NCBI GenBank assembly: GCA_003054655.1
Contig: QAYZ01000015.1
Span: 62,001 to 126,000 of the forward strand
Direction of reading: 5' to 3'
DNA length: 64,000 bases
DNA from: Spartobacteria bacterium LR76
Lineage (GTDB): Bacteria; Verrucomicrobiota; Verrucomicrobiia; Chthoniobacterales; Terrimicrobiaceae
Below, one piece after another: positions 46,472 through 55,198 of the stretch (position 1 is the first letter of the stretch; every line of letters starts with the position of its first letter). A program made the translations under genes and the position numbers. The notes under the pieces were generated by a model that searched no databases, had not been told where the DNA came from, and saw only the letters and a program-made list of their open reading frames with translations.

Positions 46472-47089
46472 TCAGAGAACGAGGTCTAGCTTCGCGAGTT
46501 TTTCCCGCGTTTCCGTCGCGTTGCGGTTCAGTACGGAATTGATTCCGAGTCGCGAAGCCACTTCGCAGAGCAGCGGGCGATCCTCGATATAGGCCACCTG
46601 CTGCGGCTTCACCTGCGCCACGTCGATGGCGAGGCGGTAGATGTCGAGGTCCGGCTTACGGAAGTGGACAAAGGCCGACACGATGAAGAAATCAACGAAG
46701 CTCTTGAGATTGAAGCGCTCGATGCGGTCCTCGGCGACTTCGCGACCTTCATTGCTCACCACCGCGACGCGGAGGCCGTAGACCGCCTTGAGACGGGTCA
46801 CGAGGTCGATCATGTCCTGATGGGGCTTGGCCTCCTCAAGGATATACTTCTTGACGTCGTCCGGCGTGAAATCCCGCTTTTCGTAGAAAATGATCTGCCA
46901 CAGGTACTCGTCGAGGGACATCTTGCCTTCCTCGTACGTGTCGTAGGTGACGTGATGGCGGTGGTAGATCTCCTCGTAATCGAGGCCAAAATGGGCGGCT
47001 GTCTTCTTGCGAAGCTCCGTATCCCAGCCGTTGGTGAGGAGAACTCCGCCGATATCGAGGAAAAGCGTGGTGATGGGGGTTTGCGCCAT
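46472..47089 (-). CDS. HAD family hydrolase (class IA)
   Basis: A 205-residue phosphatase-like protein. Motif I is LFLDIGGVLLTNGW, with the nucleophile Asp but Gly in place of the usual second Asp (DIGG rather than DxDG), a variant common in one HAD-IA subgroup. Motif II is AVVSNEG, the motif III Lys is in RKPDLDIYR, and motif IV is YIEDRP. The cap lies between motifs I and II. Substrate unknown. Its gene abuts the convergent DUF4337 gene. Confidence 0.88.
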   Translation of the reverse strand: MAQTPITTLFLDIGGVLLTNGWDTELRKKTAAHFGLDYEEIYHRHHVTYDTYEEGKMSLDEYLWQIIFYEKRDFTPDDVKKYILEEAKPHQDMIDLVTRLKAVYGLRVAVVSNEGREVAEDRIERFNLKSFVDFFIVSAFVHFRKPDLDIYRLAIDVAQVKPQQVAYIEDRPLLCEVASRLGINSVLNRNATETREKLAKLDLVL

Positions 47090-47143
47090 AAGGTGGATTT
47101 ACTGTTCCAGTCGTTTGCGTCGGACGCAAGGTTTCCTGCACAA

Positions 47144-47178
47144 CAAAAAAGCCGGGCTCCGCGAGGAACCCGGCCTTT
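47144..47178 (-). terminator. Intrinsic terminator after the outer-membrane protein gene
   Basis: A GC-rich hairpin (GCCGGGCTCC, loop GCGA, GGAACCCGGC) is followed on the minus strand by TTTTTTGTTG, the classic form. It lies 25 bp past the stop of the gene at 47203-47736. A shorter T run (CCTTTT) on the plus side means weak activity in the other direction is possible. Confidence 0.85.
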
Positions 47179-47202
47179 TGCAAAACAAGGAGAACGAACT
47201 TT

Positions 47203-47736
47203 CTAGAACACGAAACGAACGCCCGTGCGGAAGAGACCGAAGGCGTTGCTGTTCGATTCGGTGATGACACCGCGACCATCGGCAAACCAGCCGACATGGT
47301 AAAGAGGACGCCATTCGATGCCGCCGCCCACCTGGACGCTGCCCTTGATGTCGCCGTCGATGTGAGCACCACCGCCCACGAGGGCATAGGGAGCGATCCG
47401 CCACGCGCAGATCGGGTAGCGAACCTGGAAGGTGCCGGTGAAGTTGTGCTCGGCCGTGCCGTCATTGCCATACCACCAGGCTTCCGCACCGATGCCGAAG
47501 TAGCGAAGGAAGTAGAAGTTGGCTCCGGTGCCGCCACCCACGCCGCCGTGAAATCTCGCACCTTGTCCGACCACGCCGGCAAAGAAGCCGTCGATCTGGA
47601 ACTCAGTGTCGCGGAAAACGCAGCTTTCCTCGGGGACGACTTCTTTGATGGCCTTGAAGCTCTTCCCGTCTCCCGCCTGGGCGGATACGGCTACGACAGC
47701 AAGGCTTCCAATAAGGGAGAGTAGGAGTCTTTTCAT
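47203..47736 (-). CDS. Predicted small outer-membrane beta-barrel protein
   Basis: A 177-residue exported protein: signal peptide of about 21 residues (ending SAQA), a short linker, then alternating amphipathic strands rich in Gly, Tyr, Trp and Phe (GIGAEAWWYGN, FTGTFQVRYPI, APYALVGGGAHIDG, VGWFADGRGVI) and a C-terminal FRTGVRFVF ending in Phe, as for Bam-targeted barrels. The family is not recognised. It is monocistronic with a strong terminator downstream. Confidence 0.75.
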   Translation of the reverse strand: MKRLLLSLIGSLAVVAVSAQAGDGKSFKAIKEVVPEESCVFRDTEFQIDGFFAGVVGQGARFHGGVGGGTGANFYFLRYFGIGAEAWWYGNDGTAEHNFTGTFQVRYPICAWRIAPYALVGGGAHIDGDIKGSVQVGGGIEWRPLYHVGWFADGRGVITESNSNAFGLFRTGVRFVF

Positions 47737-47811
47737 TGCGCCCCGAGGTATGCCTCGCCTAAGTCCTTGCGGTCAATAGAGTTCGTATCAGGGAACACCC
47801 TGAGAAAAACC

Positions 47812-48522
47812 TCAAAGCCTGGGTAGGGGCGGTGTGATCTTTCCGTCGTACAGCGCCTTGCCGATGATGGCTCCGTAGAGTCCCTTCATCTCGGCAAGCT
47901 TGTGCAGATCCTCCACGGCGGAGACGCCCCCGCTGGCGATGAGGTTGCACTTCAGGGTGTCGAGCATCACCTGAAGCTCGGCGTAGTTCGGCCCCACGAG
48001 CATGCCGTCGGTGGCGATGTCGGTGTAGATGATCGTTCCCACGCCTTCCGCCTGGGCGGAAAGAGCGAGATCCGTGGCTTTCTGGGTGGTGGTCTCCGTC
48101 CAGCCTTTCACGGCCACGAGGCCATTCTTGGCGTCAATTCCGACGGCAATGCGCTCGCCGCCAAACTCCTGGCACATCTCGCGCACATAATCTATCGACT
48201 CGCTCGCTCGGGTTCCGAGGATGACCCGGCTCACGCCAGCGGCGAATGCCGCGCTCACATTGTCGGCGTTGCGCATACCGCCACCAAGTTCGCACGGGAT
48301 GTTCACCGCCTCGCAAATCTTCTGCACGTACTCGAGATTGCGCGGCACGCCTCCGAAGGCGGCGTCGAGATCGACGATATGCAGCCAGTCCGCCCCGGCA
48401 TCCTCCCACTTTTTCGCAAAAGCGACGGGATCATTCGAGTAGACGGTTTTCTCGGTGGCCAGGCCGCGCTTCAAGCGCACGACTTCGCCACCCATGAGGT
48501 CAATCGCGGGCAGGAGCAGCAT
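47812..48522 (-). CDS. hisA: Phosphoribosylformimino-ATCR isomerase HisA
   Basis: A 236-residue TIM barrel for the fourth step of histidine synthesis. PAIDLMGGEVVRLKRG contains the first catalytic Asp and YTDIATDGML the second; GGGMRNADNV and IASGGVSAVEDL bind the phosphates. It is the last gene of the unit aguB-M14-hisB-hisH-hisA and starts right after the hisH stop. HisF is not in the window. Confidence 0.96.
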   Translation of the reverse strand: MLLLPAIDLMGGEVVRLKRGLATEKTVYSNDPVAFAKKWEDAGADWLHIVDLDAAFGGVPRNLEYVQKICEAVNIPCELGGGMRNADNVSAAFAAGVSRVILGTRASESIDYVREMCQEFGGERIAVGIDAKNGLVAVKGWTETTTQKATDLALSAQAEGVGTIIYTDIATDGMLVGPNYAELQVMLDTLKCNLIASGGVSAVEDLHKLAEMKGLYGAIIGKALYDGKITPPLPRL

Positions 48523-49143
48523 TTAGTTGAGGGATTTGAGGAAATTCTTCAGGAGCGCCTGGCCGGATGCCTGGCTCTTCTCGGGGTGAAACTGGGTGGC
48601 GTGGATCGCGCCGGATGAGATGCTCGCGGCAAAACGCCCGCCATATTCGCAATACGCGCTCACGAGCGAAGCGTCGTCCGGTATCGGGTAATACGAGTGG
48701 ACGAAGTAAAAGAACGGATCGGCGTCCATCCCGGTGAAGAGCGGGCCTGTCGTGTCCTTGAGCTGATTCCAGCCCATGTGCGGAATCTTCCCGGCATCCG
48801 GGGTGAAACGCACCACCTTACCCGGGAAAATCCCGAGCCCTTTAGTGCCCGGCGACTCCTCGCTGGTTTCAAAAAGCAACTGATACCCGAGACAGATGCC
48901 GAGATACGGGCGGCCAGCCTTGATCCATTCGATGATGGCGTCCCACATGCCGCTGGCGCTGAGATTCTTCGCACAATCACCAAAAGCCCCCTGCCCCGGC
49001 ACGACGATGGCATCGCAAGCCTCGAGCTGAGCCACGGTCGTCACGAGGTCGGGGCTGGAACCGGCGGCCTCCAGCGATTTGGTCACGCTGCGGAGGTTGC
49101 CGCTGCCGTAGTCGATGACGCCGATCTTTTTCTGTGTCTCCAC
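48523..49143 (-). CDS. hisH: Imidazole glycerol phosphate synthase glutaminase subunit HisH
   Basis: A class I glutamine amidotransferase of 206 residues that gives ammonia to HisF. The start is GTG 49143 (VETQKKIGVIDYGSGNLRSV), which fits the family N-terminus; upstream in-frame ATG 49287 lies inside hisB. The nucleophile Cys is in LGICLGYQLLF and the catalytic His/Glu in ATQFHPEKS. The partner hisF is encoded elsewhere. Spacing is 7 bp after hisB and 0 bp before hisA. Confidence 0.95.
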   Translation of the reverse strand: METQKKIGVIDYGSGNLRSVTKSLEAAGSSPDLVTTVAQLEACDAIVVPGQGAFGDCAKNLSASGMWDAIIEWIKAGRPYLGICLGYQLLFETSEESPGTKGLGIFPGKVVRFTPDAGKIPHMGWNQLKDTTGPLFTGMDADPFFYFVHSYYPIPDDASLVSAYCEYGGRFAASISSGAIHATQFHPEKSQASGQALLKNFLKSLN

Positions 49144-49150
49144 GGATCGA

Positions 49151-49741
49151 CTATAGCACACCCTTCGTGCTCGGGATGCCCTGCACGCGGGGATCGATCT
49201 GGGTGGCGACATCGAGAGCGCGGGCGAGAGCCTTGAAGACTCCCTCGGCCATGTGGTGCGCGTCGCGCCCGGCGAGGATGTCGACATGGAGATTCATACC
49301 TCCCGTCACCGAGACGGCGCGGAGAAACTCCTCGACGAGCTGGAACGAAAAATTGCCCCCGATGGCTTCAACGGCCTTCGGCGGATTGTACGCGAGGTAG
49401 GGACGCCCGCTCAGGTCAATAACGGCGCGAACGAGCGCTTCGTCCATCGGGACATACCAGAAGCCATAGCGGCGGATGCCTGCCTTGTCGCCGAGCGCCT
49501 TCGTAATGGCCTGACCGAGCGTGATACCCACGTCCTCGACGGTATGGTGAAAATCCACCTCGATGTCTCCCTTGGCGTCGACGTCGAGGTCAAACAGCCC
49601 GTGACGGGCAAACAAGGTGAGCATGTGGTCAAAGAATGGCACACCCGTGGCAACCTTGCTTTTGCCGGTGCCATCCAGATCGAGCCGCAGGCGGATGCTG
49701 GTTTCGCCTGTCGTGCGTTCGACTATTGCTTCGCGAGACAT
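49151..49741 (-). CDS. hisB: Imidazoleglycerol-phosphate dehydratase HisB (single-function)
   Basis: A 196-residue enzyme with the two metal-binding signatures [16 protein letters not shown] and [18 protein letters not shown]. It has no fused histidinol-phosphatase domain, so it is the usual monofunctional form. The start at 49741 ([16 protein letters not shown]) matches the family; a longer in-frame extension lies inside the M14 gene. It lies 7 bp after that gene, so the histidine genes ride on the polyamine-related transcript or have an internal promoter. Confidence 0.95.
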   Translation of the reverse strand: MSREAIVERTTGETSIRLRLDLDGTGKSKVATGVPFFDHMLTLFARHGLFDLDVDAKGDIEVDFHHTVEDVGITLGQAITKALGDKAGIRRYGFWYVPMDEALVRAVIDLSGRPYLAYNPPKAVEAIGGNFSFQLVEEFLRAVSVTGGMNLHVDILAGRDAHHMAEGVFKALARALDVATQIDPRVQGIPSTKGVL

Positions 49742-49748
49742 CCGCGCA

Positions 49749-50540
49749 TCATGCCTCCACCGGGCTGTTAGGCAAAGAAAACTCTTTTTGAACCAGCTTG
49801 ACCGCCCGATCGACCAGGGCGACCTGCGCCTCGATGCGGTCATCGAGGTGAAATTCCGACGGCGTCTCCACCGTGAGAACCCGCGCAACATTCTGAAAAC
49901 AAAGAACAAACGCCTCCGGCCACTCCGGCATCATGTCGGGGGTGACCTTGCGCCGCACCACGCCGTGGCGGGCCGAACGGCCTTCGATTTTGCTGCGCGG
50001 ATCGGGGTCGATATGCTTCGATGCCGCCTTGAGCAGCTCCTCCGCCCAGTAGGGCTTTTTTCCCGTCACCTCGTAAATGTAGACGCCCTGCCCGTCGTAA
50101 TCCTCGTGCAGCATGAGCGCGAGGTCGAAGGCATGATCGGAAAACAACGCCATCTGGAGCGCGATCTGCGGCACCTTACTGCTGTGGTACGAGCGATTCA
50201 GGTCGCGCCCCTCGGAGTCATAGCGGGAATTCGCAATTAGCCCCCAAGGATTCAGGCACGGGAAGATCAGGAAATTCAGTTTCTCGATCAGTTCGGGATT
50301 CCGCTCCGCCCAGGCGAGCAGGCCCTCCGTGGCCGCCGACTCATCGCCATGGATGCCCGCCGAGATGTAGATCGACGGCACGTCATTGCGAATCTTGCGC
50401 GAGCGGAGGAAATACAGGTCGTTCCCCCCCGCCTCGGCGAATTTCCGCATGATCAGCCCAGCGCTCCGGGCCACGGCGCGCCAGCGGCGTACGAGATACC
50501 CGTAGTCGTGCGACCGGGTATGCCTGAGACGTACCGGCAT
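49749..50540 (-). CDS. M14 family zinc carboxypeptidase/deacylase-like protein
   Basis: A 263-residue protein. The zinc site HxxE is in [10 protein letters not shown] and the third ligand His probably in [29 protein letters not shown] is the substrate-binding segment of M14 enzymes. The compact size fits the MpaA/aspartoacylase-like group that trims muropeptides or acylated amino acids. The start at 50540 lies 4 bp after the amidase stop; longer in-frame starts lie in the amidase gene. Substrate unknown. Confidence 0.85.
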   Translation of the reverse strand: MPVRLRHTRSHDYGYLVRRWRAVARSAGLIMRKFAEAGGNDLYFLRSRKIRNDVPSIYISAGIHGDESAATEGLLAWAERNPELIEKLNFLIFPCLNPWGLIANSRYDSEGRDLNRSYHSSKVPQIALQMALFSDHAFDLALMLHEDYDGQGVYIYEVTGKKPYWAEELLKAASKHIDPDPRSKIEGRSARHGVVRRKVTPDMMPEWPEAFVLCFQNVARVLTVETPSEFHLDDRIEAQVALVDRAVKLVQKEFSLPNSPVEA

Positions 50541-50544
50541 CGGC

Positions 50545-51429
50545 TCAGTCGATAAACCGCTTCGTGATGTCGCCGTAGGCGTCGATGCGGCGATCGCGCA
50601 GGAACGGCCAATGGGTGCGCTGGGTGTCCACCACGTCGAGGTCGACCTCAGCCACGATGACCTCCTCCTGATCCACCGAGGCCTTTTTGATGATCTGGCC
50701 GGAAGGATCGGCGATGAAGCTCTGTCCCCAGAACTCCAGCCCATCCCCGCCATCCGGAGCCTCATGGCCGATGCGATTTGGCGCTGCGACGTAGCATCCA
50801 TTGGCCACGGCATGACCTCGCTGCACGGTCTCCCAGGAGGAGTGCTGGCGCACGCCGTACTTTTCCTTCTCGGTGGGATGCCAGCCGATGGCCGTGGGAT
50901 AAAAAAGAATCTGCGCCCCGCGCAATGCCGTCAGGCGTGCCGCCTCGGGATACCACTGGTCCCAGCACACGAGCACGCCTATGCGGCCAAACTTCGTCTG
51001 CCAGGCGTTGAACCCGAGGTCGCCGGGGGTGAAGTAAAACTTCTCGTAGAAAAGCGGGTCGTCCGGGATGTGCATCTTGCGGTACTTGCCGAGGAAAGAA
51101 CCGTCTGCGTCGATGATGGCCGCCGTGTTATGGTAGAGGCCGGGAGCGCGCTTCTCGAAAAGCGAGGCCACGATCACGACGCCCAGCTCTTTGGCCAAAT
51201 CCTGGAAAATCTGCGTGGTGGGGCCGGGAATCTCCTCCGCGAGTTCAAAGTACTTGTGGTCCTCAATCTGGCAGAAATAGACGGAGCGAAACAGCTCCTG
51301 GAGACAAATGATCTGGGCGCCCTGTCTGGCTGCCTCCCGCACCCCGCGAATGGCGGCAGCGACGTTCTCATCCGGGTTCAGCGTACAGCGATGCTGCACG
51401 AGTCCGATATTCACCTTCTGTTGCGACAT
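50545..51429 (-). CDS. aguB: N-carbamoylputrescine amidase (nitrilase superfamily)
   Basis: A 294-residue carbon-nitrogen hydrolase releasing putrescine, CO2 and ammonia from N-carbamoylputrescine. The catalytic triad is Glu in [11 protein letters not shown], Lys in [12 protein letters not shown] and Cys in [14 protein letters not shown]. The length and RRHSS-like region ([16 protein letters not shown]) match AguB. The start at 51429 ([15 protein letters not shown]) matches the family. Agmatine deiminase (aguA) is not adjacent, which is unusual for this pathway. It begins only 26 bp from the divergent cyclophilin gene. Confidence 0.9.
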   Translation of the reverse strand: MSQQKVNIGLVQHRCTLNPDENVAAAIRGVREAARQGAQIICLQELFRSVYFCQIEDHKYFELAEEIPGPTTQIFQDLAKELGVVIVASLFEKRAPGLYHNTAAIIDADGSFLGKYRKMHIPDDPLFYEKFYFTPGDLGFNAWQTKFGRIGVLVCWDQWYPEAARLTALRGAQILFYPTAIGWHPTEKEKYGVRQHSSWETVQRGHAVANGCYVAAPNRIGHEAPDGGDGLEFWGQSFIADPSGQIIKKASVDQEEVIVAEVDLDVVDTQRTHWPFLRDRRIDAYGDITKRFID

Positions 51430-51455
51430 CCGCCAAACGTGGCACAATTCCACGA

Positions 51456-52025
51456 ATGAAAAAGCTGCTTTTCGCCCTTTTTGCCGTGACAATTCTGTCA
51501 CCGTTCGCCACGAACGCCTCCGCTATGTCCGATATCCGTATCATCGTCAAAACGAACAAGGGTGACATCGAAGGCACTCTGTTTGCCTCCAAGACCCCCA
51601 TCACCGTCGCCAATTTCCTCAACCTCGCCAAGCGGGGCTATTACAATGGCATCACCTTTCACCGCGTGATCCCCGATTTCATGATCCAGGGCGGCGACCC
51701 GTCGGGCACCGGCGCAGGCGGCCCGGGGTACACCTTCGAGGATGAAGTCAAAACCGGCCTCAAGCACGACAAGCCCGGCATCTTCTCGATGGCCAACCGC
51801 GGTCCGGCCACCAACGGCAGCCAGTTCTTCATCACCCATGTCCCCACCGCGTGGCTCGATGGCAAGCACACCGTCTTTGGCGAAGTGACCAAGGGCCAGG
51901 ACATCGTCAATGCGATCAAGCAGGGCGACAAGATCGAGAGCATCGTGGTTCTCGACCCGACGGACGAGCTCTTCCAGAGCCAGGCCGACAAGATCACCGC
52001 GTGGAACAAGGTTCTCGACCGCTAG
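51456..52025 (+). CDS. Exported cyclophilin-type peptidyl-prolyl isomerase
   Basis: A 189-residue protein with a signal peptide of about 23 residues ([20 protein letters not shown]) and a short bacterial cyclophilin domain: [44 protein letters not shown] and [10 protein letters not shown]. The active-site Arg and Phe residues are present. It should speed folding of proteins in the periplasm. An internal ATG at 51525 would give a cytoplasmic form. It shares a 26-bp divergent spacer with aguB. Confidence 0.94.
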   Translation: MKKLLFALFAVTILSPFATNASAMSDIRIIVKTNKGDIEGTLFASKTPITVANFLNLAKRGYYNGITFHRVIPDFMIQGGDPSGTGAGGPGYTFEDEVKTGLKHDKPGIFSMANRGPATNGSQFFITHVPTAWLDGKHTVFGEVTKGQDIVNAIKQGDKIESIVVLDPTDELFQSQADKITAWNKVLDR

Positions 52026-52132
52026 TCCTCCCACGCGTTTTTTGAAGGAATCGCGCTTCAGGCCTCCTGTTTGAACAGTTCGGAAAGCCCGATCTTGCAT
52101 CATCGGCGGATGCCGTTGAGTGTGAGGGTTCC

Positions 52133-53512
52133 ATGAACACCGACTTGCGGGAAAGCCTGCAGCGCGAATTTCCTCATCTGGAATTCCTTCACGAGAAGGA
52201 AGACCTCATTCCCTATAGTTTCGACGGCACCGCCGCCCACTACAGCCAGGCGGAGTTGGTCGTCTTTCCCAAGACCACGGAAGACGTCTCGAGGCTCGTC
52301 CGTTTTGCCTCGGATCGCAACATCCCGATCGTCACGCGCGGCTCGGGCAGCGGCCTGAGCGGGGGAAGCCTCCCCATCCCGGGCGGCCTCATCGTTTGCC
52401 TGAGCAAGATGGACCGCATCCTCGAGGTGGACACCAAAAACCTCTGCCTCCGGGCCGAGGCCGGAGCCATCACCGCCCAGATCGCCCAGGCCGCCGATGC
52501 CGTAGGGCTTTTTTATCCTCCCGATCCCGGCTCGATGCGCATCTCCACCATCGGAGGCAATGTGGCCGAGAACAGCGGCGGATTGCGCGGACTGAAATAC
52601 GGCGTCACCCGCGATTACGTGATGGGGCTGGAGGTCGTGCTGGCCTCGGGTGAGGTTATTTTCACTGGCAGCAAATGCGTGAAGGACGTCGCCGGCTATA
52701 GCTTGCGCGACCTCTTCATTGGTTCCGAAGGCACTCTGGGCATCGTCACCCAGGTCGTCCTGAAGCTCATTCCCAAACCCCAGGCCCGGAAAACCCTCCT
52801 CGCCATCTTTGACAAGATGGAGGACGCCGCCGAGACCGTCTCGGCCATCATCGCGGCCAAGATCATTCCCTGTACGCTCGAGTTCCTCGACGCCATGACC
52901 ATCAACAGCGTGGAGGACTACGCCAAGGTCGGCCTGCCCCGCGATGCGGCGGCCATTCTCCTCATGGAGACCGACGGCCCCTCGGGCGCAGTGGAGGAAG
53001 AGTCTCAAAAAATGGCCGGTCTCGCCCGGCAGCATCATGCTCGTGAGGTCAAGATCGCCCAGACCGCCGAGGAGTCATTCAAGCTCGCTGAAGCTCGTCG
53101 CGCCGCGTTTTCCGCCCTCGCCCGAGTGGCTCCGACCACCATCCTCGAGGACGCCACCGTGCCCCGCAGCGAACTCGCCAAGACGGTGAAGTTCATCCAG
53201 GAGACTGCCGATCGATACGGGCTCAAGGTCGGCACCTTTGGCCACATGGGCGATGGCAACCTGCACCCCACCTTTCTCACCAATGAGAAAAACGAGGAGG
53301 AAATGCACCGCGTGGAAAGCGCGATGAAAGACATTTTCGACTTCGCGGTCGGCCTCGGAGGCACGATCACCGGAGAGCACGGCGTCGGCGTGGCGAAGAA
53401 ACCCTTCCTCGCCAAGGCCCTCGGCGACCTCAACATCTCTGTCATGCGCCAGGTGAAGAAGTCCTTCGATCCCAAGGGCATCCTGAATCCGGGAAAGATT
53501 TTCGATCTTTAG
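52133..53512 (+). CDS. glcD: Glycolate oxidase FAD-binding subunit GlcD
   Basis: A 459-residue flavoprotein. The PCMH-type FAD domain shows VTRGSGSGLSGGSLPIPGG and DPGSMRISTIGGNVAENSGG, followed by GSEGTLGIVTQVVLKL. The C-terminal domain has FGHMGDGNLHPTFL and TGEHGVGVAKKPFL, typical of GlcD/lactate dehydrogenase-type oxidases. With GlcF, it oxidises glycolate or D-lactate and reduces the respiratory chain. No GlcE gene is seen, as in many bacteria. It starts 107 bp after the cyclophilin gene; glcF follows after 3 bp. Confidence 0.94.
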   Translation: MNTDLRESLQREFPHLEFLHEKEDLIPYSFDGTAAHYSQAELVVFPKTTEDVSRLVRFASDRNIPIVTRGSGSGLSGGSLPIPGGLIVCLSKMDRILEVDTKNLCLRAEAGAITAQIAQAADAVGLFYPPDPGSMRISTIGGNVAENSGGLRGLKYGVTRDYVMGLEVVLASGEVIFTGSKCVKDVAGYSLRDLFIGSEGTLGIVTQVVLKLIPKPQARKTLLAIFDKMEDAAETVSAIIAAKIIPCTLEFLDAMTINSVEDYAKVGLPRDAAAILLMETDGPSGAVEEESQKMAGLARQHHAREVKIAQTAEESFKLAEARRAAFSALARVAPTTILEDATVPRSELAKTVKFIQETADRYGLKVGTFGHMGDGNLHPTFLTNEKNEEEMHRVESAMKDIFDFAVGLGGTITGEHGVGVAKKPFLAKALGDLNISVMRQVKKSFDPKGILNPGKIFDL

Positions 53513-53515
53513 GCC

Positions 53516-54814
53516 ATGTCGGACTCGCTTCGTTCGCTCAACTACCTCGACCTGCAACAGTGCATGCACTGCGGCATGTGCCTGCCCACCTGCCCGACCT
53601 ATACCGAGACGCAGAATGAGCGCAATGGCCCCCGTGGTCGCATCTCGCTCATGCGCGCCATTGCCGACGGACGGCTCGACGTCACCAAGACCTTTGGCGA
53701 GGAGATGTACTTTTGCCTCGGCTGTCTCGCCTGCGAAACCGCCTGCCCCGCCGGAGTTCAGTACGGGCATCTTTTCGAGACGGCCCGGGCGGAGATCGAG
53801 CACTCCGCCGTGCTCGATAATCCGAAACGCAACGCCATCCGGTCGATGCTGCTGAAAGGGCTATTCACCCGGCCCCGCTTGCTTCGTTTCGTGGGACGCC
53901 TCTTGTGGCTCTACCGGGCCACCGGCGCACAAGCCATATTCCGAGGGCTGAAGCTAAACCGCCTCTTGCCCGAAAAGCTGCGCGGTCTTGAAGCCCAGAC
54001 TCCCGTCGCCCAGGCGAAGTTTTCCCACGAACTCATCCCTTCCGTCATGGGCCGGGGCCGCAAGGTCGCCCTGCTCACCGGCTGTGTGCAGGACATCGTA
54101 CTGGCCGACGTCAACCGCGATACCGCCGAGGTGCTCGCCGCCAATGGCTGCGAGGTCCATACCCCTCCCGTGCAACCATGCTGCGGTTCCCTCCACGCCC
54201 ACAATGGCGAACCCGACACCGCCCGTCTCCTCGCCCGGCGGATGCTCGACCTGATCAACCCCACCAATTACGACGCCATCATCACGAATGCCGCTGGCTG
54301 CGGTTCCCACCTCAAAACCTACGGCCGCCTGCTCGCAGACGACCCGGCCTATCGGGAGCGTGCAGAAGCCTGGTCCGCCAAACTCAAGGACGTCCACGAG
54401 TGGCTCGACCTCATCGGCCTGCGCAAACCGCAATCACCTGAAACTCCCTGCAAAGTGACCTACCACGAGGCGTGCCACCTCTGCCACGGCCAGAAAATCA
54501 CCAAACAACCCCGCGAAGTCCTCAAAGCCATCCCAGGCCTGGAACTGGCCGAACTCGGCGAATCCACCTGGTGCTGCGGCAGCGCCGGGATCTACAACAT
54601 TACCCAGCCCGAGATGTCGGCCAAGCTCCTGAAGCGCAAGGTCGGGCACATCGAGAAGACCGGGGCCGAGGTCGTTGCCGCCGCCAATCCCGGCTGCCAC
54701 CTCCAAATTGCCAACGGACTCCACGAAGCAGGCAGTGAAGCGACGGTGGCTCATCCCATGTCCCTGCTGGCACAGGCCTACCGGGCGGAAACCGGTCGTT
54801 CCCAGGCGGGTTGA
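53516..54814 (+). CDS. glcF: Glycolate oxidase iron-sulfur subunit GlcF
   Basis: A 432-residue protein with two 4Fe-4S motifs near the N-terminus (CMHCGMCLPTCPTY and CLGCLACETACPAG), then the two CCG domains (PCCGSLHAHNG and STWCCGSAGIYNITQP), the standard heterodisulfide-reductase-like C-terminal part. It passes electrons from GlcD to the membrane quinone pool. An ATG 3 bp after glcD marks a two-gene operon. Confidence 0.94.
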   Translation: MSDSLRSLNYLDLQQCMHCGMCLPTCPTYTETQNERNGPRGRISLMRAIADGRLDVTKTFGEEMYFCLGCLACETACPAGVQYGHLFETARAEIEHSAVLDNPKRNAIRSMLLKGLFTRPRLLRFVGRLLWLYRATGAQAIFRGLKLNRLLPEKLRGLEAQTPVAQAKFSHELIPSVMGRGRKVALLTGCVQDIVLADVNRDTAEVLAANGCEVHTPPVQPCCGSLHAHNGEPDTARLLARRMLDLINPTNYDAIITNAAGCGSHLKTYGRLLADDPAYRERAEAWSAKLKDVHEWLDLIGLRKPQSPETPCKVTYHEACHLCHGQKITKQPREVLKAIPGLELAELGESTWCCGSAGIYNITQPEMSAKLLKRKVGHIEKTGAEVVAAANPGCHLQIANGLHEAGSEATVAHPMSLLAQAYRAETGRSQAG

Positions 54815-54914
54815 GGGACGCCCTATCGAGCACTCAGGGGCTGTCCCTATTGAGGGTCTTTGCCGGGAGGAATATGAATGGCGTCGCTGCTCTCGGCCAT
54901 TTCCCAACACAGCC

Positions 54915-55100
54915 ATGAAGACCGCCTCGAAACCTATCAAGAAGTCCCAGGATGAGAGTTCCACGCGCAACCGCCGTCGTCTTCAGAAACTGCTCAAGGA
55001 GCTCCTGAGCGGCGGGGCCAGCTTCTCTTCCCTCAGCCTCCTTCAGTCTCTCGAATCTCAAAAATATCCTCCACTGCCCTACCGCCGCATCATCGAGTAG
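54915..55100 (+). CDS. Small basic helical protein, 61 residues (hypothetical)
   Basis: A short frame (MKTASKPIKKSQDES...) with a basic N-terminus, a predicted amphipathic helix (RRRLQKLLKELLSGG) and a Ser/Leu-rich segment ending YRRIIE. It starts about 100 bp after glcF. There is no strong ribosome site. I do not recognise the family; it might be a small DNA- or RNA-binding protein or a chance frame. The rest of 54815-55198 holds no other frame I would trust. Confidence 0.4.
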   Translation: MKTASKPIKKSQDESSTRNRRRLQKLLKELLSGGASFSSLSLLQSLESQKYPPLPYRRIIE

Positions 55101-55135
55101 CGCACCGATTTGTGAAAAAAGGCACGTTGAAGACA

Positions 55136-55166
55136 GCTAGCTGTTCTTTTCTATCGTACAGCTAGC
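55136..55166. repeat. Inverted repeat with internal palindrome before the GT-C gene
   Basis: GCTAGCTGT (55136-55144) and ACAGCTAGC (55158-55166) form a 9-bp stem around a 13-nt loop; the left arm also makes the self-complementary ACAGCTAGCTGT. It lies 33 bp before the ATG of the next gene. With no U tract after it, an operator or a leader hairpin is more likely than a terminator. Confidence 0.5.
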
Positions 55167-55198
55167 GAAGGGGTACGGGATGTGCTACAGGGCAGCGC

